A DNA stretch of 64,000 nucleotides from Eunapius fragilis (GCA_963681505.1 OY811979.1:7293736-7357735); one strand, 5' to 3'. Positions 24,601 through 35,792 are shown, counted from the first letter of the stretch. Numbers and translations: made by a program. Notes: generated from the sequence alone by a model not told the origin.

Positions 24601-27046
24601 AGCAATAACTATCTCGATTAACCTTGCTTTAGAACAATACAATCAAGAACAAATAATTTTCATGGCAATCGGACAGCAACGAAGTGTCCTAATTGGATTA
24701 TTAACCCGTTTATGAGGCGTCCCAGAGGAACGCATTTTCAATGTCAATGAATCGGGGCTCCTGTGCCAAAGTACAGGCTTGGCACGGAGGCGCTCAGGGG
24801 TAAGGCTGGCAAAAAGGATGAGAGCGCCAAGGAGCGCATCACTACTGTTAACTTTGCCTTCAATGCCACTGGAACTATCAAGACACCTCTCCAGGTGATA
24901 AATAAGTCCAAGAAACCAAAATGCTTCCTTGCGAACGGAGGAGTGACCTGGGACCCCAAGAAACACGGCATCACATACTATCATAACCCTACAGCATGGC
25001 AAACTAGGGAAACATTTACCAGCTTCCTTGATAACTTCTCCCTACAAATGCATGAAGTTTTTAAGCACAAGACGATACCCTTCACCCTTCCTGAAGTTGA
25101 TGAGTGTGATGAACATGTACTGAATATTTTGGCTGTTTTCCTAATGGATAACCATGCTTCACATATCCCGGTGAATGCTGAGCAGTTTAAGATCAACACT
25201 GCCTTCCTCTACAAGGACATCCTTGGAATATTCTTGCCTCCCAACACAACGTCTGTTGTGCAGCCCCTAGTTTGCTTTAAACGCAAGTGGCGAGCTAAGC
25301 TTGTGTCATGGCTGCAGGGCAAGGGCGGGACAGGCTTGGGCACCTGGCATCTCCAGATGTGAAGCAGGCTATGTTGTGGGCTCGGGATGCACTCACTGAG
25401 GGACATTCCTGAAGAAGTAGTTAAGAACTGCTGGAGAAAGGCCGGTATCCTTCCCTTTGAGGTGAACCAGCGGTACATTGAGGACAAGGAGAAGGTGTTG
25501 AAAGGTGATGTTCAGATGCAGAAGGCAGCAGATCATCTTGCTGATCTTTTTGGAAAGCTCAGCACAGTGTACTCTGAATCTCAGGAGGAGGAGGCTGTAT
25601 GTCAGTTCAACTCTACATGGCTAACAGAGGAGGGGATGGATGCACTTGATGTGTTGGCTCCTCTGGTGGAGAGTGACTGTGAGCCTGATGATTTTGAAGG
25701 TTTTGTTAAGGTTGTGTTTGAGGATATGGAGGATGTAGAGGTAATCAATGAGCCTCCTGTCATTTCGTTACATCAGGCTCAAAGAAGATGCGGGAGCTCA
25801 TGGTGTTCTTTGAGTCTCACATTGCCATGAGCCAAAACCAAGCTCATAGGGAGCATTGGCTAGAGCAGCTGGCAATGCTTGGCAAGGTTGAGGACCAGCT
25901 CACTATGCACAAGAAGCCACCCACAGGCAGACATCACTAAATGTTGACTTTTGTAACCCCTACCCTATACATGTACATGTACCGCATATCAAACGCCATG
26001 CTCCAATAATAACTGCTGGGAGGGTCAACAGGGGTAAGTTTACATAAATACAAAGTGAATCTCGTTAACGGTGGGTAAACACTGGATCGCTAGGAACACA
26101 ATAAGGGTGTATGTCATACTAATTAATCCCTAACCACACCACAGGGCCTCCTGTTTAAAACAGCAGAGTTCAATCAAAACAAAACAACACTTTCAGATTT
26201 GCGATGGAGTCAGTGTCTCCAAATATTTTGCATGCATCACGCATTAAATTGCAAGTTATACACAATTCTGCAAACATTAATACTTGGAGCATTTAGTGTG
26301 CCATACCTGGGAGAGTCCTCTCACAGACACTAATGGCTTGGAGAGCAGACTTCCTGACATCAGCACTGCTGTCGCCCCTCACTATGTTAAGAAGGGTGCT
26401 AATTGCTGGACACTCCTTGTCTTCAGGAGATTGGAAGTGGCCCAGGGTCTGAACAGCGTGGACACGAACAGCTGGGACCTAAACAAAAAAAATAAAATTA
26501 TTTAAGGCTAATTGAAAATTTTAAAAAGCACAGGATGCCTTGCGTGATTTTGTGGGTACTACAAACCTTGTCGTACGCTCTCTGCAGCATTACCGTCAGC
26601 AGCGCGTCTCCATAGACGATGCGCACTTTCTCCTGCGCGGCAAGTGACAGCATTTTATTGATTATCTGGCAAACACGGAACCTGACGGCCTTATCTTGCG
26701 CCTCGTGATACCCGACCAGTTTGAGAACCATCAGGTTTAGGAAATCAACTGTTTCGTCATCTTTGACATCGGACGAAGAACGTTCATCAATGTCATTTCC
26801 GTTCTCGTCTCTTTTGGTCCCCAAGGCGATTGCAAACTTGCAGACAAAATCCACAACTCTTTCTACGGCTGGCTCACGTTTATACACTAATAATACGTTC
26901 GAAAAAGGTGTGAAAAAAGCTTGAAAAAATACGTCCAAACCATGCTGGTCGTGCAGAGTTCTCATAGACTTCAGCGACTTCTGATATTTGTACAAGCCAT
27001 CCTGAATTTCGTCCAGAATTGCAATAATATCTTCCCTCAAACCCAT
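18670..27046 (-). CDS. NCAPG: Condensin complex subunit 3 (CAP-G), about 19 exons
   Basis: HEAT-repeat subunit of condensin I, needed for mitotic chromosome condensation. Exons with matching phases: 27046-26567 (start), 26478-26307, 24482-24055, 23982-23903, 23833-23747, 23682-23563, 23235-23122, 23055-22902, 22839-22732, 22424-22305, 22234-22106, 21635-21498, 21439-21258, 21203-21062, 20975-20847, 19168-19093, 19025 to about 18960, about 18944-18890, 18827-18670 (stop). Family-matching segments include REPAVERVVDFVCKFA, KAVRFRVCQIINK, GLNDRNDLVQDA and a basic Lys-rich tail. The encoded order matches vertebrate CAP-G throughout. A piece of roughly 20-25 residues between 20847 and 19168 was not located. 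The frame near 18944-18960 is unresolved: read straight through it stops at once, otherwise a junction leads to the Lys-rich tail. Intron 13 is 54 nt; intron 2 carries a transposon. Confidence 0.93.
19237..19447 (+). repeat. PHD-like repeat fragment inside an NCAPG intron
   Basis: An open frame encodes CNNCKEWFH followed by a spaced W-F-C, resembling part of a PHD finger. Its first 80 bp (CTGACTCAGTAGAAGCTGGA onward) are repeated almost exactly at 27677-27756. A poly-G run precedes it. It is probably a mobile or duplicated fragment, not an NCAPG exon, because it lies on the opposite strand. Confidence 0.55.
19629..20448 (-). pseudogene. Retrotransposon gag fragment in an NCAPG intron
   Basis: Minus-strand frames encode a gag-like segment (KRKDGETVTQFV, 20152-20448) and, after frame breaks, a zinc-knuckle region (CFQCGKQKHQKGMSC, then CGGINHIEK; 19629-19976). 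The order is that of a Ty3/gypsy gag: capsid helices, then CCHC. The knuckles are degenerate and there is no protease or RT downstream, so it is dead. It differs from the intact element at 51.9 kb. Confidence 0.65.
20978..21010. repeat. (TG)n microsatellite
   Basis: A run of about 14 TG/GT dinucleotides sits in the intron next to NCAPG exon 14. Confidence 0.8.
22588..22696. repeat. Three copies of a 36-38-bp unit in an NCAPG intron
   Basis: CCTATTGGTTCCCAGGTACA recurs three times, each preceded by CAACGACAA or a variant. The block lies between NCAPG exons 22839-22732 and 22424-22305. Confidence 0.8.
23876..23902. repeat. (CA)n microsatellite forming an NCAPG splice donor
   Basis: The CA run directly adjoins exon 23982-23903. 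On the coding strand the donor is CAG|GTGTGTGTG, so the microsatellite itself supplies the 5' splice site. Confidence 0.75.
24690..25940 (+). pseudogene. pogo/Tigger-type DDE transposase, inactivated, in NCAPG intron 2
   Basis: Successive frames encode NVNESGLL, then PKYRLGTEALRGKAGK to FLMDNHASH and LPPNTTSVVQPL (24763-25362), then PEEVVKNCWRKAGILP (25387-25830), then a C-terminal KKMRELMVFFESH tail ending near 25939. These are DDE-endonuclease signatures of the pogo/Tigger/Jerky family. At least three frameshifts (near 24760, 25340-25385 and 25785) break it. The first catalytic Asp (NVDE) reads Asn, the second (MDNH) is kept, and the sequence that should hold the third (after QPL) is deleted. 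It sits antisense to NCAPG. Confidence 0.85.
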
Positions 27047-27589
27047 CGCACCATTAACAGAATTGCTATCCTCGCGCCAAAATATCCGTGTGGCATCTCG
27101 TGATATTTTCTTTTCTTCACTCTAATACAAGCGCACTGGAAGACTTTGTTTACAAGATTTTATACATTAATTTCACAATGGCTTAGGAACGGTTCAAAAA
27201 AAAGTGGGGCTGAAATGTATTATTCATAAGTGGGTGTGGTGATCGAAAAATATTTTGAAGCAGTATGTAACCTTATTGCAGGTAGCCGCGCAAAGCTTTA
27301 ATACCTTTCGCATGGGCGTACGGCCAACGCCGTAGACAACGGGGTGCTTGGGGGTGCTGAAGCACCCCCAAATTTTTTTGGAAGACCATTTCTAAATCAT
27401 CAAAGCACTAGTAACGCTACATTATAGGCGATCTATTACAATATCAGTGTAGTTATCAATTTAATATACTGCGGTTTATAACTGTTCGCTTGCTGCTCAT
27501 TGCTCGATTCCAAGTGTACCTCAGAAGAAAGTTATATTTCCATTTTGAAGTGTGTATTTCAAAACCTTGGCTTGGGAGTAGATGACGCT
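27047..27589. other. NCAPG upstream region; no other gene seen
   Basis: This holds the 5' flank and presumably the promoter of NCAPG, read on the minus strand. No clear TATA element can be assigned. A short inverted repeat GGGGGTGC...GCACCCCC lies near 27350-27368. Confidence 0.4.
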
Positions 27590-27756
27590 CACCCACACCT
27601 CCCCAGGACCTAGAGGAGGGACTGTCCCCCGATGCCAGGGCCCCAGCTGAGCTGAGGAGAGGGAGATGCGCCCTGCTTACATGCTCTAACTGACTCAGTA
27701 GAAGCTGGAGGTCTGCTGCACCCAACTAAAGAAAAGGAAGCAACAGGAGTACAGTG
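27590..27756 (+). repeat. Chimeric fragment: mini-exon-gene piece fused to PHD-like repeat piece
   Basis: The first half resembles exon 37944-38042 of the mini-exon gene (CTGTCCCCCGATGCCAGGGC shared). The second half (from 27677) is an almost exact copy of 19237-19316. The two source sequences are unrelated, so the fusion arose by rearrangement or transposon-mediated capture. Confidence 0.8.
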
Positions 27757-28387
27757 CAAAGATTTCGCTCGTGTTGCTCGATCAAGGTCACCGCAAGCAC
27801 ATCACGCAGACCTTCAAGCCCACTCCAGGCCTCCCGTCGTTCAATCGTCTTCCAGAACCTCCAAGGGGGCGAATCGGGGGCACCCGCTGGCGACATTCAT
27901 TTCGGAATGGGCCCTTGCTACGTGAAGGATGATGTTATGTTCGTCAAATGCATCGTGGACGTGTCTTTATTGTTTGTACCATGAGTCGCCCGGTATCTCC
28001 TCTCTAGTTGGTTGCAATTACTTTTCGACATAGAAGAACACCCTCACAGGCTAGCTGCTCTGCTCTACCGCCACAAGCAAGATAGATGCAGGCGCATAAG
28101 AAGATTCATCCGTTTTCAAAGAAAATGAAATTGCGCCCACAGAAGAAAATCATTAATATCCAACTGGCCTCTACCGATATTTATTGTCCCAGTGATTTGA
28201 ACAGGAAACATGACCGCCATTATAAGCCCTCAATACGTATTGTCTGACATGATATTTCTCCTCTGTCTTGAAGTGTGCTTCCGCGCGCCTTATAACGTGA
28301 CAATAAACTAGTTTGGCATTGTTAAGAGAAGTAAGTATACAGGGACGTTAATATGGATGACTGGGATTGGAATATGAATATGAATGA

Positions 28388-28430
28388 CATGGGACGGGAA
28401 CGTTCGTCTGGGACGGCCACGGGACGGGGT
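28388..28430. repeat. GGGACGGG/GAACGTTC short repeat, copy 2
   Basis: One to two units of the GGGACGGGAACGTTC phrase lie just 5' of the truncated paralogue. Confidence 0.7.
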
Positions 28431-28506
28431 TACGAATTATTATTTTGCTGTTTTATGGAAGACCGTTCTGTCATTTATTTATTTTTAACCGTCTACTTGT
28501 CATCAG

Positions 28507-29110
28507 TACTAGATGATTTGCAGCGAGAGCGTGACCGTCAAGGTAGGTTGTGTTGTATAACAATCCCAGTCAGGAATTTGTTGGCAGGGGGTTAGAGCGC
28601 GTCCGCGATCTCTCATATGTTGCAGTGATAGCATCGTAGCAACGTATAATGGTTGCCTAGCAGCATGTTGAAAATCTTAACGAATCACGTGCGTCGTGGT
28701 AAGTTAGCAACACACAATAACGAGATTTTATTTTCCCATCAGCTGCTATAGGTGACAACGGTGTGGAAGCAGGTAAGAATTTCCTTTTTTTTTTTTTTTA
28801 AAGTTTCCCACCTAATTTTATTTTCCCACCAGTTGCTCAGGGTGTTGGTGTTCCAGGCACAGGCATTGGTGGGGAAGAGGGTAAGAATTTCTTTTCTTTC
28901 AAAGTTTATTCACACTAACAGTTCCTGTAGCCATTACGGGCTTTGAGCGTTTGGTTATCCTGCTACGTAACCATTCCACAGTCCTGGTTGGTTAAAGTGT
29001 GCATTTCATATTTCTTATTTACAATTAAATTGATTTAGCCAAACACCATGCTGGGACTGATTAAGATTGACAACAATGAGGCCATTGTGGTGAGAAACTT
29101 GGCATCTCCC
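28507..29110 (+). pseudogene. Truncated paralogue of the mini-exon gene
   Basis: Exons 28507-28542, 28743-28772, 28833-28880 and 28922-28990 keep splice sites, phase 1 and open frames. They match exons 36752-36790, 36993-37031, 37082-37132 and 37187-37258. Introns are also alike (for example GTAGGTTGTGTTGTATAACA). A fifth exon starts at 29039 but loses similarity after about 29110 and hits a stop. The preserved phases suggest a recent duplication, perhaps still spliced. Confidence 0.7.
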
Positions 29111-29397
29111 CAGTTGCTTCTGTGCACTAAGCCATTTGTTAGGTGTCACTAAAACTCCCTCCTTTAAAGATTCCTGCGGAGTGTAATCTCTCATGTCAAT
29201 ACAGACGATTCAACAGTATCGGGATGGGTAGGGATGAGTGATAATTCAGGAAGAGCAAGTGCCTGCTTCTCCAAAAGCAGAGGCACATTTATTTGCTCTT
29301 ATGTAGACTACATTTGTGTGCGAAGCGCCATTTACTACGGGGACAATGATGCGGGTTAACATTCGAAGCGGAAGCAAAGAGCGATGCGGGACAAATT

Positions 29398-29452
29398 GGG
29401 GTTTGGATTCAGAACGGGCACACCCCCAAACCCCCATACCCCCAAACCCCTA
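29398..29452 (+). repeat. C-rich short repeat shared with 18213-18255
   Basis: GGGTTTGGATTCAGAACGGG followed by CACACCCCCAAACCCC resembles the sequence at 18213-18255 (GGGTTCGGGTTCGAAACGGG, then CACCCCCAAACCCC). Confidence 0.6.
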
Positions 29453-29654
29453 AATGTACATCTATTCTTTAAGGTTTGCTCAGATGAATAGTAGACCACA
29501 TTACCATACCGTAGTGCTGTTGCTGTTAGTTAAAAATGCATAGGCAGCATTTATAAGTAGTAAGCATACTATATGCCATTTGATTACTAAATGGAAGGCT
29601 TGAAAACAAAGAACCATGCATGCTAGAAAATATATACTGCTTGGGGCCATGGCC

Positions 29655-30143
29655 ATGAATGCAAAGAGGATGATTCGTGAGTATAAAAGTCACAGGAGAC
29701 CAGCGCCTTCAGAATTTAATCCTGGAAAACCAAAGTACAAGCCTTATGGGAAGATGACATTGAATTAGGAGTTTGGTCATCAGAAGAAGGAAGATAAGTG
29801 TGACTTAAGCAGCCTGAAGCCAGGAGTCAGCAAGGTCACACTTGAGAAGATCAAGGAAAGGCTACTTATGAGTCACACTAAAGATATAAAAGCTGTTCCA
29901 TCTACCAGTACACACAGTCGCTCCTCTGAAATTGATGAAGAAGCCCTAATAGATCACTGGCATCTGGATGATGATGACACAGAGATGGCAGATGAAGTTT
30001 CAATTGAAGAAAGAAACAGGGGAAGCTGAAAGTGGCCAAGTAGATGATAATGATGGAAAAGATCATGACAAATTTGATCTTGGAGACATGTGGTGATGTT
30101 TTGTAATGTTGTGTAATTTCAATCATAAACTTGAAAAAATAAA
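29655..30143 (+). pseudogene. Acidic-tailed single-exon pseudogene with poly(A) signal
   Basis: One frame runs 124 codons from ATG 29655 to TGA 30027 with a single in-frame TAG at codon 38 (29766). The product is basic at the start (RMIREYKSHRRPAP), then has EEALIDHWHLDDDDTEM near the C-terminus. An AATAAA signal lies at 30138-30143, 109 nt after the stop. An intronless body with poly(A) signal and one nonsense codon suggests a retrocopy or a transposon ORF. I do not recognise the family. Confidence 0.5.
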
Positions 30144-30559
30144 ATCAAAATTGTTTTATAAAGTCTCTTATTATCCCCTTTATGTCACTACAAAGCTATG
30201 AACATATATATATATAAAGCATAGGTTGCACAGAAACACGGTGCCATTACTGGGTCATTTATAAGTGGTTCCACTCTACTCCTTTGCTGTAAGTGTGTCT
30301 TGCAAAACTAGAGCGCTCGTCACATCACGTGAATGTGATACTGGTGTGGAAGGTCAGAGGCATGAAGGCCGAGTACGAGCTCAGCCATCTACCCAGATGA
30401 AATGGTTCTGCTTCAATTTCCACTCTCAATTCATTGTATTGTACAAGCTGCCCCCATTGTATGACTGTACATGGCTCAACAAGGCATGCATTACATGGTA
30501 CTATAGACCCCAGAACTTTGTATGGACATCTTGACAGAGGTACTACCGCGAAGAACACA

Positions 30560-30850
30560 TGGAATCCCCCAAGGACATGGGTTCCGTCTCTGTGGTCCAT
30601 CTGGTTTTCTACTATCAAACTCCCCTTCTAGTCGACCTCAAGGGTAGACGACTTGTGGATGCGGAGACATATCATTCTGTTCCTCTCAGAGCAACTAGGA
30701 CTCTGGCATTCCATCTAAATGCTGTCACAAGCACAAAATTCCCAGAGATAACTCTGCCTGTATTATTCACATTCACACAGGCAGCCATCAAACATACAGT
30801 AGAACATTTCATCTTCACAAAAGGCCCACCTGCCCATGCACGCCCCCGTT
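30560..30850 (-). repeat. Dispersed coding-like fragment, copy 1
   Basis: On the minus strand this encodes GGPFVKMKCSTVCLMAACV and NNTGRVISGNF. The same segment is found on the plus strand at 34530-34670. It is probably a fragment of a mobile element ORF; the family is not recognised. Confidence 0.6.
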
Positions 30851-31120
30851 GCCTTGGCTGACAAACAAGTCAAGTCTAGCCTGAAGCCATAGTCTCCTGG
30901 GATTGGTACATTGTGGGGGATGTTCGAGCGCAGACAGCCACGAGACGAGAGCTGGGAGCATACCTACAAAGCCTTCAGAACCCCTAGATTGGACTGAGCC
31001 AAGCATGGCAGAGGAGGTGGGACTGGAGCCAACACTGCTGTACATGACGGAGGGTTGGTGCAGAGGGGACTGGACCAGAGGAGGTAATGTTGGTCGAAAT
31101 CTACATACAGATATATGTTA

Positions 31121-33357
31121 GCATTCAGTTTGTGCACGTAAAATCTTTAACGGAAAAGAAGGTATTTTAGATGTTGTAAACAGTTTGTGCCATACAGGTG
31201 AAAATGACGGTACAGACAGTTTTTTTATTTATCACCATGAAATGAACTATGTATAGAATGTTGTACCAAAAACGTTATCAAACAACTTTATCAAACTGTT
31301 ATAATTTAATTCAGATTTTGGTTTCGGAATTTATTGTCTACAAATGATAATAATGATACATGTTGTTGCATATAATTAGCGTGTTAATTAACAATATTGT
31401 TGTTAGTTAATTAATATTGAAAGCACTTAAAAATTTGTTTCCACTAGTATAATTTGCCAAAACAGTGTTATAATAAGATTAATCACTATTACTAATACAG
31501 AGTTATAACCATTAGAACATGTTCAGTTCATTCTGGGACACCCTGCATAACAACATCTACAGTATGTTATGGGTATGCATGCATTTTCAGGGAATCATCC
31601 TACCATTCTGGTCAGGGTATGTGAATGTATCTATCAACCCCTACCCTTAGAATACTAAATAGTACATACTGGTACATACTGCTGTTTGTGTAGGTCCTAG
31701 GTCAGCACTTACATCATCAGACAATTTTGACACTTTCAACATTTTCGACACTTCCGTGAATTCTGGATCAGGAGAATCTGTTCTGCTGTTCTAGAGTCGG
31801 TGTGTTCTAAGGGTTAGCGCATTGGCGGTGTTTGAAGCTATTTTGGCATGACACAGCAAGTGATGAATAACTCTGTGATAGAGCATGATATACCCTTGTC
31901 TCTGGCTGTGTGCCTCCCTGGGTAACTGCAGTGGGGTTTGTGTTGGCACGAAACCTGTCCTATGGGCCCCTTCGCCAAAGAGGTTTGCTTATTAGACTTG
32001 CAAGGCCCTAAGCGAGGCATATTAATTAGTCGTGGATTGAGCACTTATTGAACATTCAGCTTTCAGCTTGTACTACTGTCACACATCAAAGGCTTGAGGC
32101 TTTATTGCTATTTGCTATTATTGTATCATGGTTAGGATGTTGGGGTGTGTGGGTTTGCCCTAGCGAGCGTACTTTAGGCTATGTCCGGTTAAAAAAATGG
32201 CAATCCGTAAGTTAGCGTTAGGGGCGATCGACTTACGCGTGGTCACTGGAAGTCTAACCCTAACCTAAGGCCAGGCTGAAACCCTAACTTACAGCCTTTC
32301 GCCCGTAAGTAAATTCCGTGGGGACCCTAATCTTCAGGATTGCCTAAAAAAGAATTAATCTCTTCCTCTTTTTTTTTTTCTCTACAGGTTGTTGTTCCTG
32401 TTTAGTGACCACTGATATATTCTTTCCTGGTTGGAGACTTAGTCGACCATTTAGCTTGCGATACCACTACTTGTAGAGGTTAATGGTACTTAATTCATGT
32501 CTGCTATTGAAACTGAAAAAGGTAATTACGTGTTGCGGAGGGCAGCAGTGAAGCCTTAAATTGTTTGAACCCTGTTATTATCAATACAGTATAAAGGAGG
32601 TGTACAGTAGGACCATGTGCACAGTGGTGTGTACAATACGACCATGTGTAGTAGGACCATGTGTACAGTTATATCCTAAGTCGCACCTAAGGTAGTCTTT
32701 GTTTAAACATTAGTAACCTCCTTAGTACTAAGTTTTACATACTCCTAATGTTTGTGTATGCTAGTATTATCTTTTTAGATGGTGGTGATGCAGGAGGAGA
32801 TGAACCTAACCCTAATGCTATGCATGCATACTTGAAAAAATGTACATGTGTTATGTTGCTTTTTGCTGTTGTGTGTTACAGCAAAGGATATGTATGTACA
32901 TATTGCTTGATAATAACATGTGTCCATGCCATTTGTGGCCTGACGGTCTTTTATGTATTTTTTAACAAGCAGGCGAATAGGTAGGAGGAAGTGATTAACC
33001 TGGAAGAGGGATTTTTATTATTTTTATATTGCACCCTTAATATTTCATCCCCACACCCTCTTGTGACTGAAGGAGCAAGAGGTGGAAGAAAAGAATCTAA
33101 CCCCCGCCGAGGATTGGGGTTGCAATTTGCACCAAAAAAACAGGATTCTTCATTCTGTGCTCACTTTGACAGATTTCTACGAGGTCCTAATTCTAAAGTA
33201 TTAGTTTTCACGTATAAAGCCTGCTTATTATTGAGGTAGAAGCCAAAGATTGCCTATGCAATTTTTCTCACCTGCTGATTAGTGCTCTTCAAGCTGTGCA
33301 TGATGTAGGTATTGAACACTGCAACATACGGCTTGAAAACATAAAGGCCCCCTATAT
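31121..33357. other. No gene seen; scattered short repeats
   Basis: AT-rich sequence without a supported exon. TATCCTAAGTCGCACCTAAG near 32668 repeats 6118. A TAGCGAGCGTAC stretch near 32161 recurs near 48213. A short (A)/(T)-rich tract precedes 32390. Confidence 0.45.
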
Positions 33358-33576
33358 CAGTGACACATACATACACCCCACCACCATGTTCTCTCTACTC
33401 ACTGTCCCAGTGCCCTCTGCCCACAGTCCCTGAGCTCCATCCACTGTCCTCGTACCCTACCTACATTCTTGGGGTCCCCAAGAATGTAGATAGGGTACCA
33501 GGACAGTGGATGGAGCTCAGGGACTGTGGGCAGAGGGCACTGGGACATGGTGGTGGGGTGTATGTATGTGTCACTG
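33358..33576. mobile_element. Hairpin MITE, arms about 100 bp
   Basis: CAGTGACACATACATACACC at the left end is the reverse complement of the right end. The arms pair through GTCCCAGTGCCCTCTGCCCA and CTCCATCCACTGTCC to a centre at TTGGGGTCCCCAAG. There are a few mismatches and one short indel. No coding content. Confidence 0.85.
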
Positions 33577-33959
33577 CAGTCCCAGAACCCCACCTACTTC
33601 ATGGTCCCCCCTTCCCCCTTCCCCACAGTCCTGCCCCACCCACACTCACAGTCTTCTGCAAGGTGCTTTGGGCAGCAGACAACCAGTCCCCTCTCCTGCC
33701 GATGCTGCTCGTCATTCAGCCCAAGAACGTACTTGCGTGATACCATTCGCCAGGTCTGACAGCTGCTCGTGGGAGGCAGCTATTTTCACATTCTCATGTT
33801 GCTGCCAACAAAAGACAGATACCCCTCTCAATTGCAGTTTTTAACAATCGATAACCTACCAGGTTGCGCTGACAAGGCCTGGATATTTTCACATGGGTGT
33901 CCTCCTTTAAAAGGTGAGGACATCCAGCTTTAGCAACACACACACACAAGCACTCACAC

Positions 33960-34334
33960 CTACCTACCTGTTGTAAACTGGCAGCAGAACTGACTGGTAA
34001 AGATGCCCTGCCCTTCCCTTTCCCTCCTTTTGGGTATCGTCTTGTGCTTAAAAACTTCATGCATTCGTAGGGAGAAGTTATCAAGGAAGCTGGTAAATGT
34101 TTCCCTAGTTTGCCATGCTGTAGGGTTATGATGGTGATGCCATGTTTCTTGGGATCCCCACTCCTGCGTTGTGCTTTGCAAGGAAGCATTTTGGTTTCTT
34201 GGACTTATTTATCACCTGGAGAGGTGTCTTGATAGTTCCAGTGGCATTGAAGGCAAAGTTAACAGTAGTGATGCGCTCCTTGGCGCTCTCATCCTTTTTG
34301 CCAGCCTTACCCCTGAGCGCCTCCGTGCCAAGCC
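33960..34334 (-). pseudogene. Second pogo/Tigger transposase fragment
   Basis: On the minus strand this reads RLGTEALRGKAGKKDESAKE, then ...NPTAWQTRETFTSFLDNFSL and HEVFKHKTIP. It is nearly identical to 24773-25080, with a different short segment around FLA/K...GI. It starts exactly at the fusion with an NCAPG exon piece (34335) and loses similarity near 34030, after KHKTIP. Only the middle of the transposase is present. Confidence 0.85.
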
Positions 34335-34414
34335 TGCAAGAACCAATTCCTTAGCAGTCTTGAGACACACGCATCCTGAACCAGGTCATTTCGATCATTG
34401 AGTCCAGCTTCAAG
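34335..34414 (-). pseudogene. 80-bp copy of an NCAPG exon
   Basis: The sequence matches 24289-24369, part of NCAPG exon 3, with a handful of differences (such as CTTGAGAC for CCTGAGAC). It is joined directly to the transposase fragment at 34334/34335 with a shared CAG at the junction. It lacks splice sites and cannot be an independent exon. Confidence 0.9.
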
Positions 34415-34529
34415 CCATTTTGGTGGGTGCTAGGGGAAGTATCTAATTGTGCAGAGTGTATGTAAACAAATGCCAACAATACAATTTGTCCCGCCTCACT
34501 CTTTGCTTCTTTAGTCGCGCTTCGCGCAC

Positions 34530-34670
34530 AAATGGCATGGACAGGTGGGCCTTTTGTGAAGATGAAATGTTCTACTGTTTGTTTGATGGCTGCCTGTGTG
34601 AATGTGAATAATACAGGCAGAGTTATCTCTGGGAATTTTGCGCTTGTGACAGCATTTAGATGGAATGCCA
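34530..34670 (+). repeat. Dispersed coding-like fragment, copy 2
   Basis: This is an inverted copy of the segment at about 30700-30840, encoding GGPFVKMKCSTVCLMAACV and NNTGRVISGNFA. It runs directly into the GGGACGG repeat cluster at 34672. Confidence 0.75.
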
Positions 34671-34671
34671 T

Positions 34672-35170
34672 GGCCGTCCCAAACGAACGTTCCCGTCCCA
34701 TGACCGTCCCTAACCCCCGTCCCGTGGCCGTCCCAGACGAACGTTCCCGTCCCGTTGCCGTCCCAATTTAGGTGGCAAGCAGAATTCGAACATGTCTTTG
34801 TTGTATGTCCTTTATAAAACTTTTTAAAAGTTTTAAAATTTTCATTTCTACATACTCAGTTGTATCCTGAGGTAGTCGCATATATTTCCACTCTCAATTC
34901 ATTGTATTGTACAATACAATGAATATATTATCAGATTAATATTTAATTCAGATTACTTATTTTATAATTACTAATACATGTTAAAGATTCATAAATGGTT
35001 TAACTTAAACTGATACCTTACTGCTACGTTCGTTTTTTGGGACGGCCACGGGATGGGAACGTTCGTTTGGGACGGTCATGGGACGGGAATGTTCACGTGG
35101 GACGGGAACGTTCCCATGGGACGACGGCCACGGGAAGGGAACGTTCGTTTGGCACGGCCATGGGACGGGA
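34672..35170. repeat. GGGACGG/GAACGTTC clusters, copies 3 and 4
   Basis: At 34672-34766 the phrase appears on one strand (CGAACGTTCCCGTCCCATGA). At 35036-35170 it appears on the other (GGGAACGTTCGTTTGGGACG). The two clusters are thus inverted about 270 bp apart and flank AT-rich sequence. They may be the subterminal repeats of a non-autonomous element. Confidence 0.75.
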
Positions 35171-35528
35171 AGGGGTGTGTGTAGTGGAGTGATTTGTGTA
35201 TAATTGAGAATGTGCCTACCCCCTACCTATATGTATCATGCATTAATAAACCTATATGACAATTTTTTTACCTTCACATCACCATATTTGGTAATTAATC
35301 TGAACCTGCGTCAGCAGGTTCAATATAGGATTGATTGAGGAATGATGAATGTCATTAAAAATTTTAAATCGCGTCGGGAGGGACAACGGAGAAACGGATC
35401 ACTTATCTCGTTGCAGCAATCGAACGACAACACCAAGATCTACGTTTTCATGCTAGTTTCATGTCATTAAACTATGCGCTTCCAGACAAACAAAGAACCT
35501 GCTTCTCGTGCCCATTCCCAAAAAAATT

Positions 35529-35558
35529 GTTCGTCGTCGTCGTCGTCGTCGTCGTCGT
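35529..35558. repeat. (CGT)n trinucleotide run
   Basis: About nine consecutive CGT units. No ORF of interest uses it. Confidence 0.85.
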
Positions 35559-35792
35559 CTTCCTTAGGAAGGTATAACTCGAGCTACGAACGGTTTTAAA
35601 GAACGAAAATAGTACCAATCTCTTCAGAATTTACCGGCACGTTATCCTAGCATGTCATTTGGACACATATCACATCTAGAAAGAAACTACAGCGAGAAAT
35701 ACGGTCAAATACCCTATTTTGTTGCAAGTTCTATGGCCATCTAGCAAGTTCTAGCAAGTTCTTAATTAAAAAAAGAAAAAAAAACTTATGAA

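Noticed and set aside
33360-33844. ORFs of 112-131 codons on both strands
   Set aside because: They arise from a hairpin element, which makes both strands look alike, and they lack motifs.
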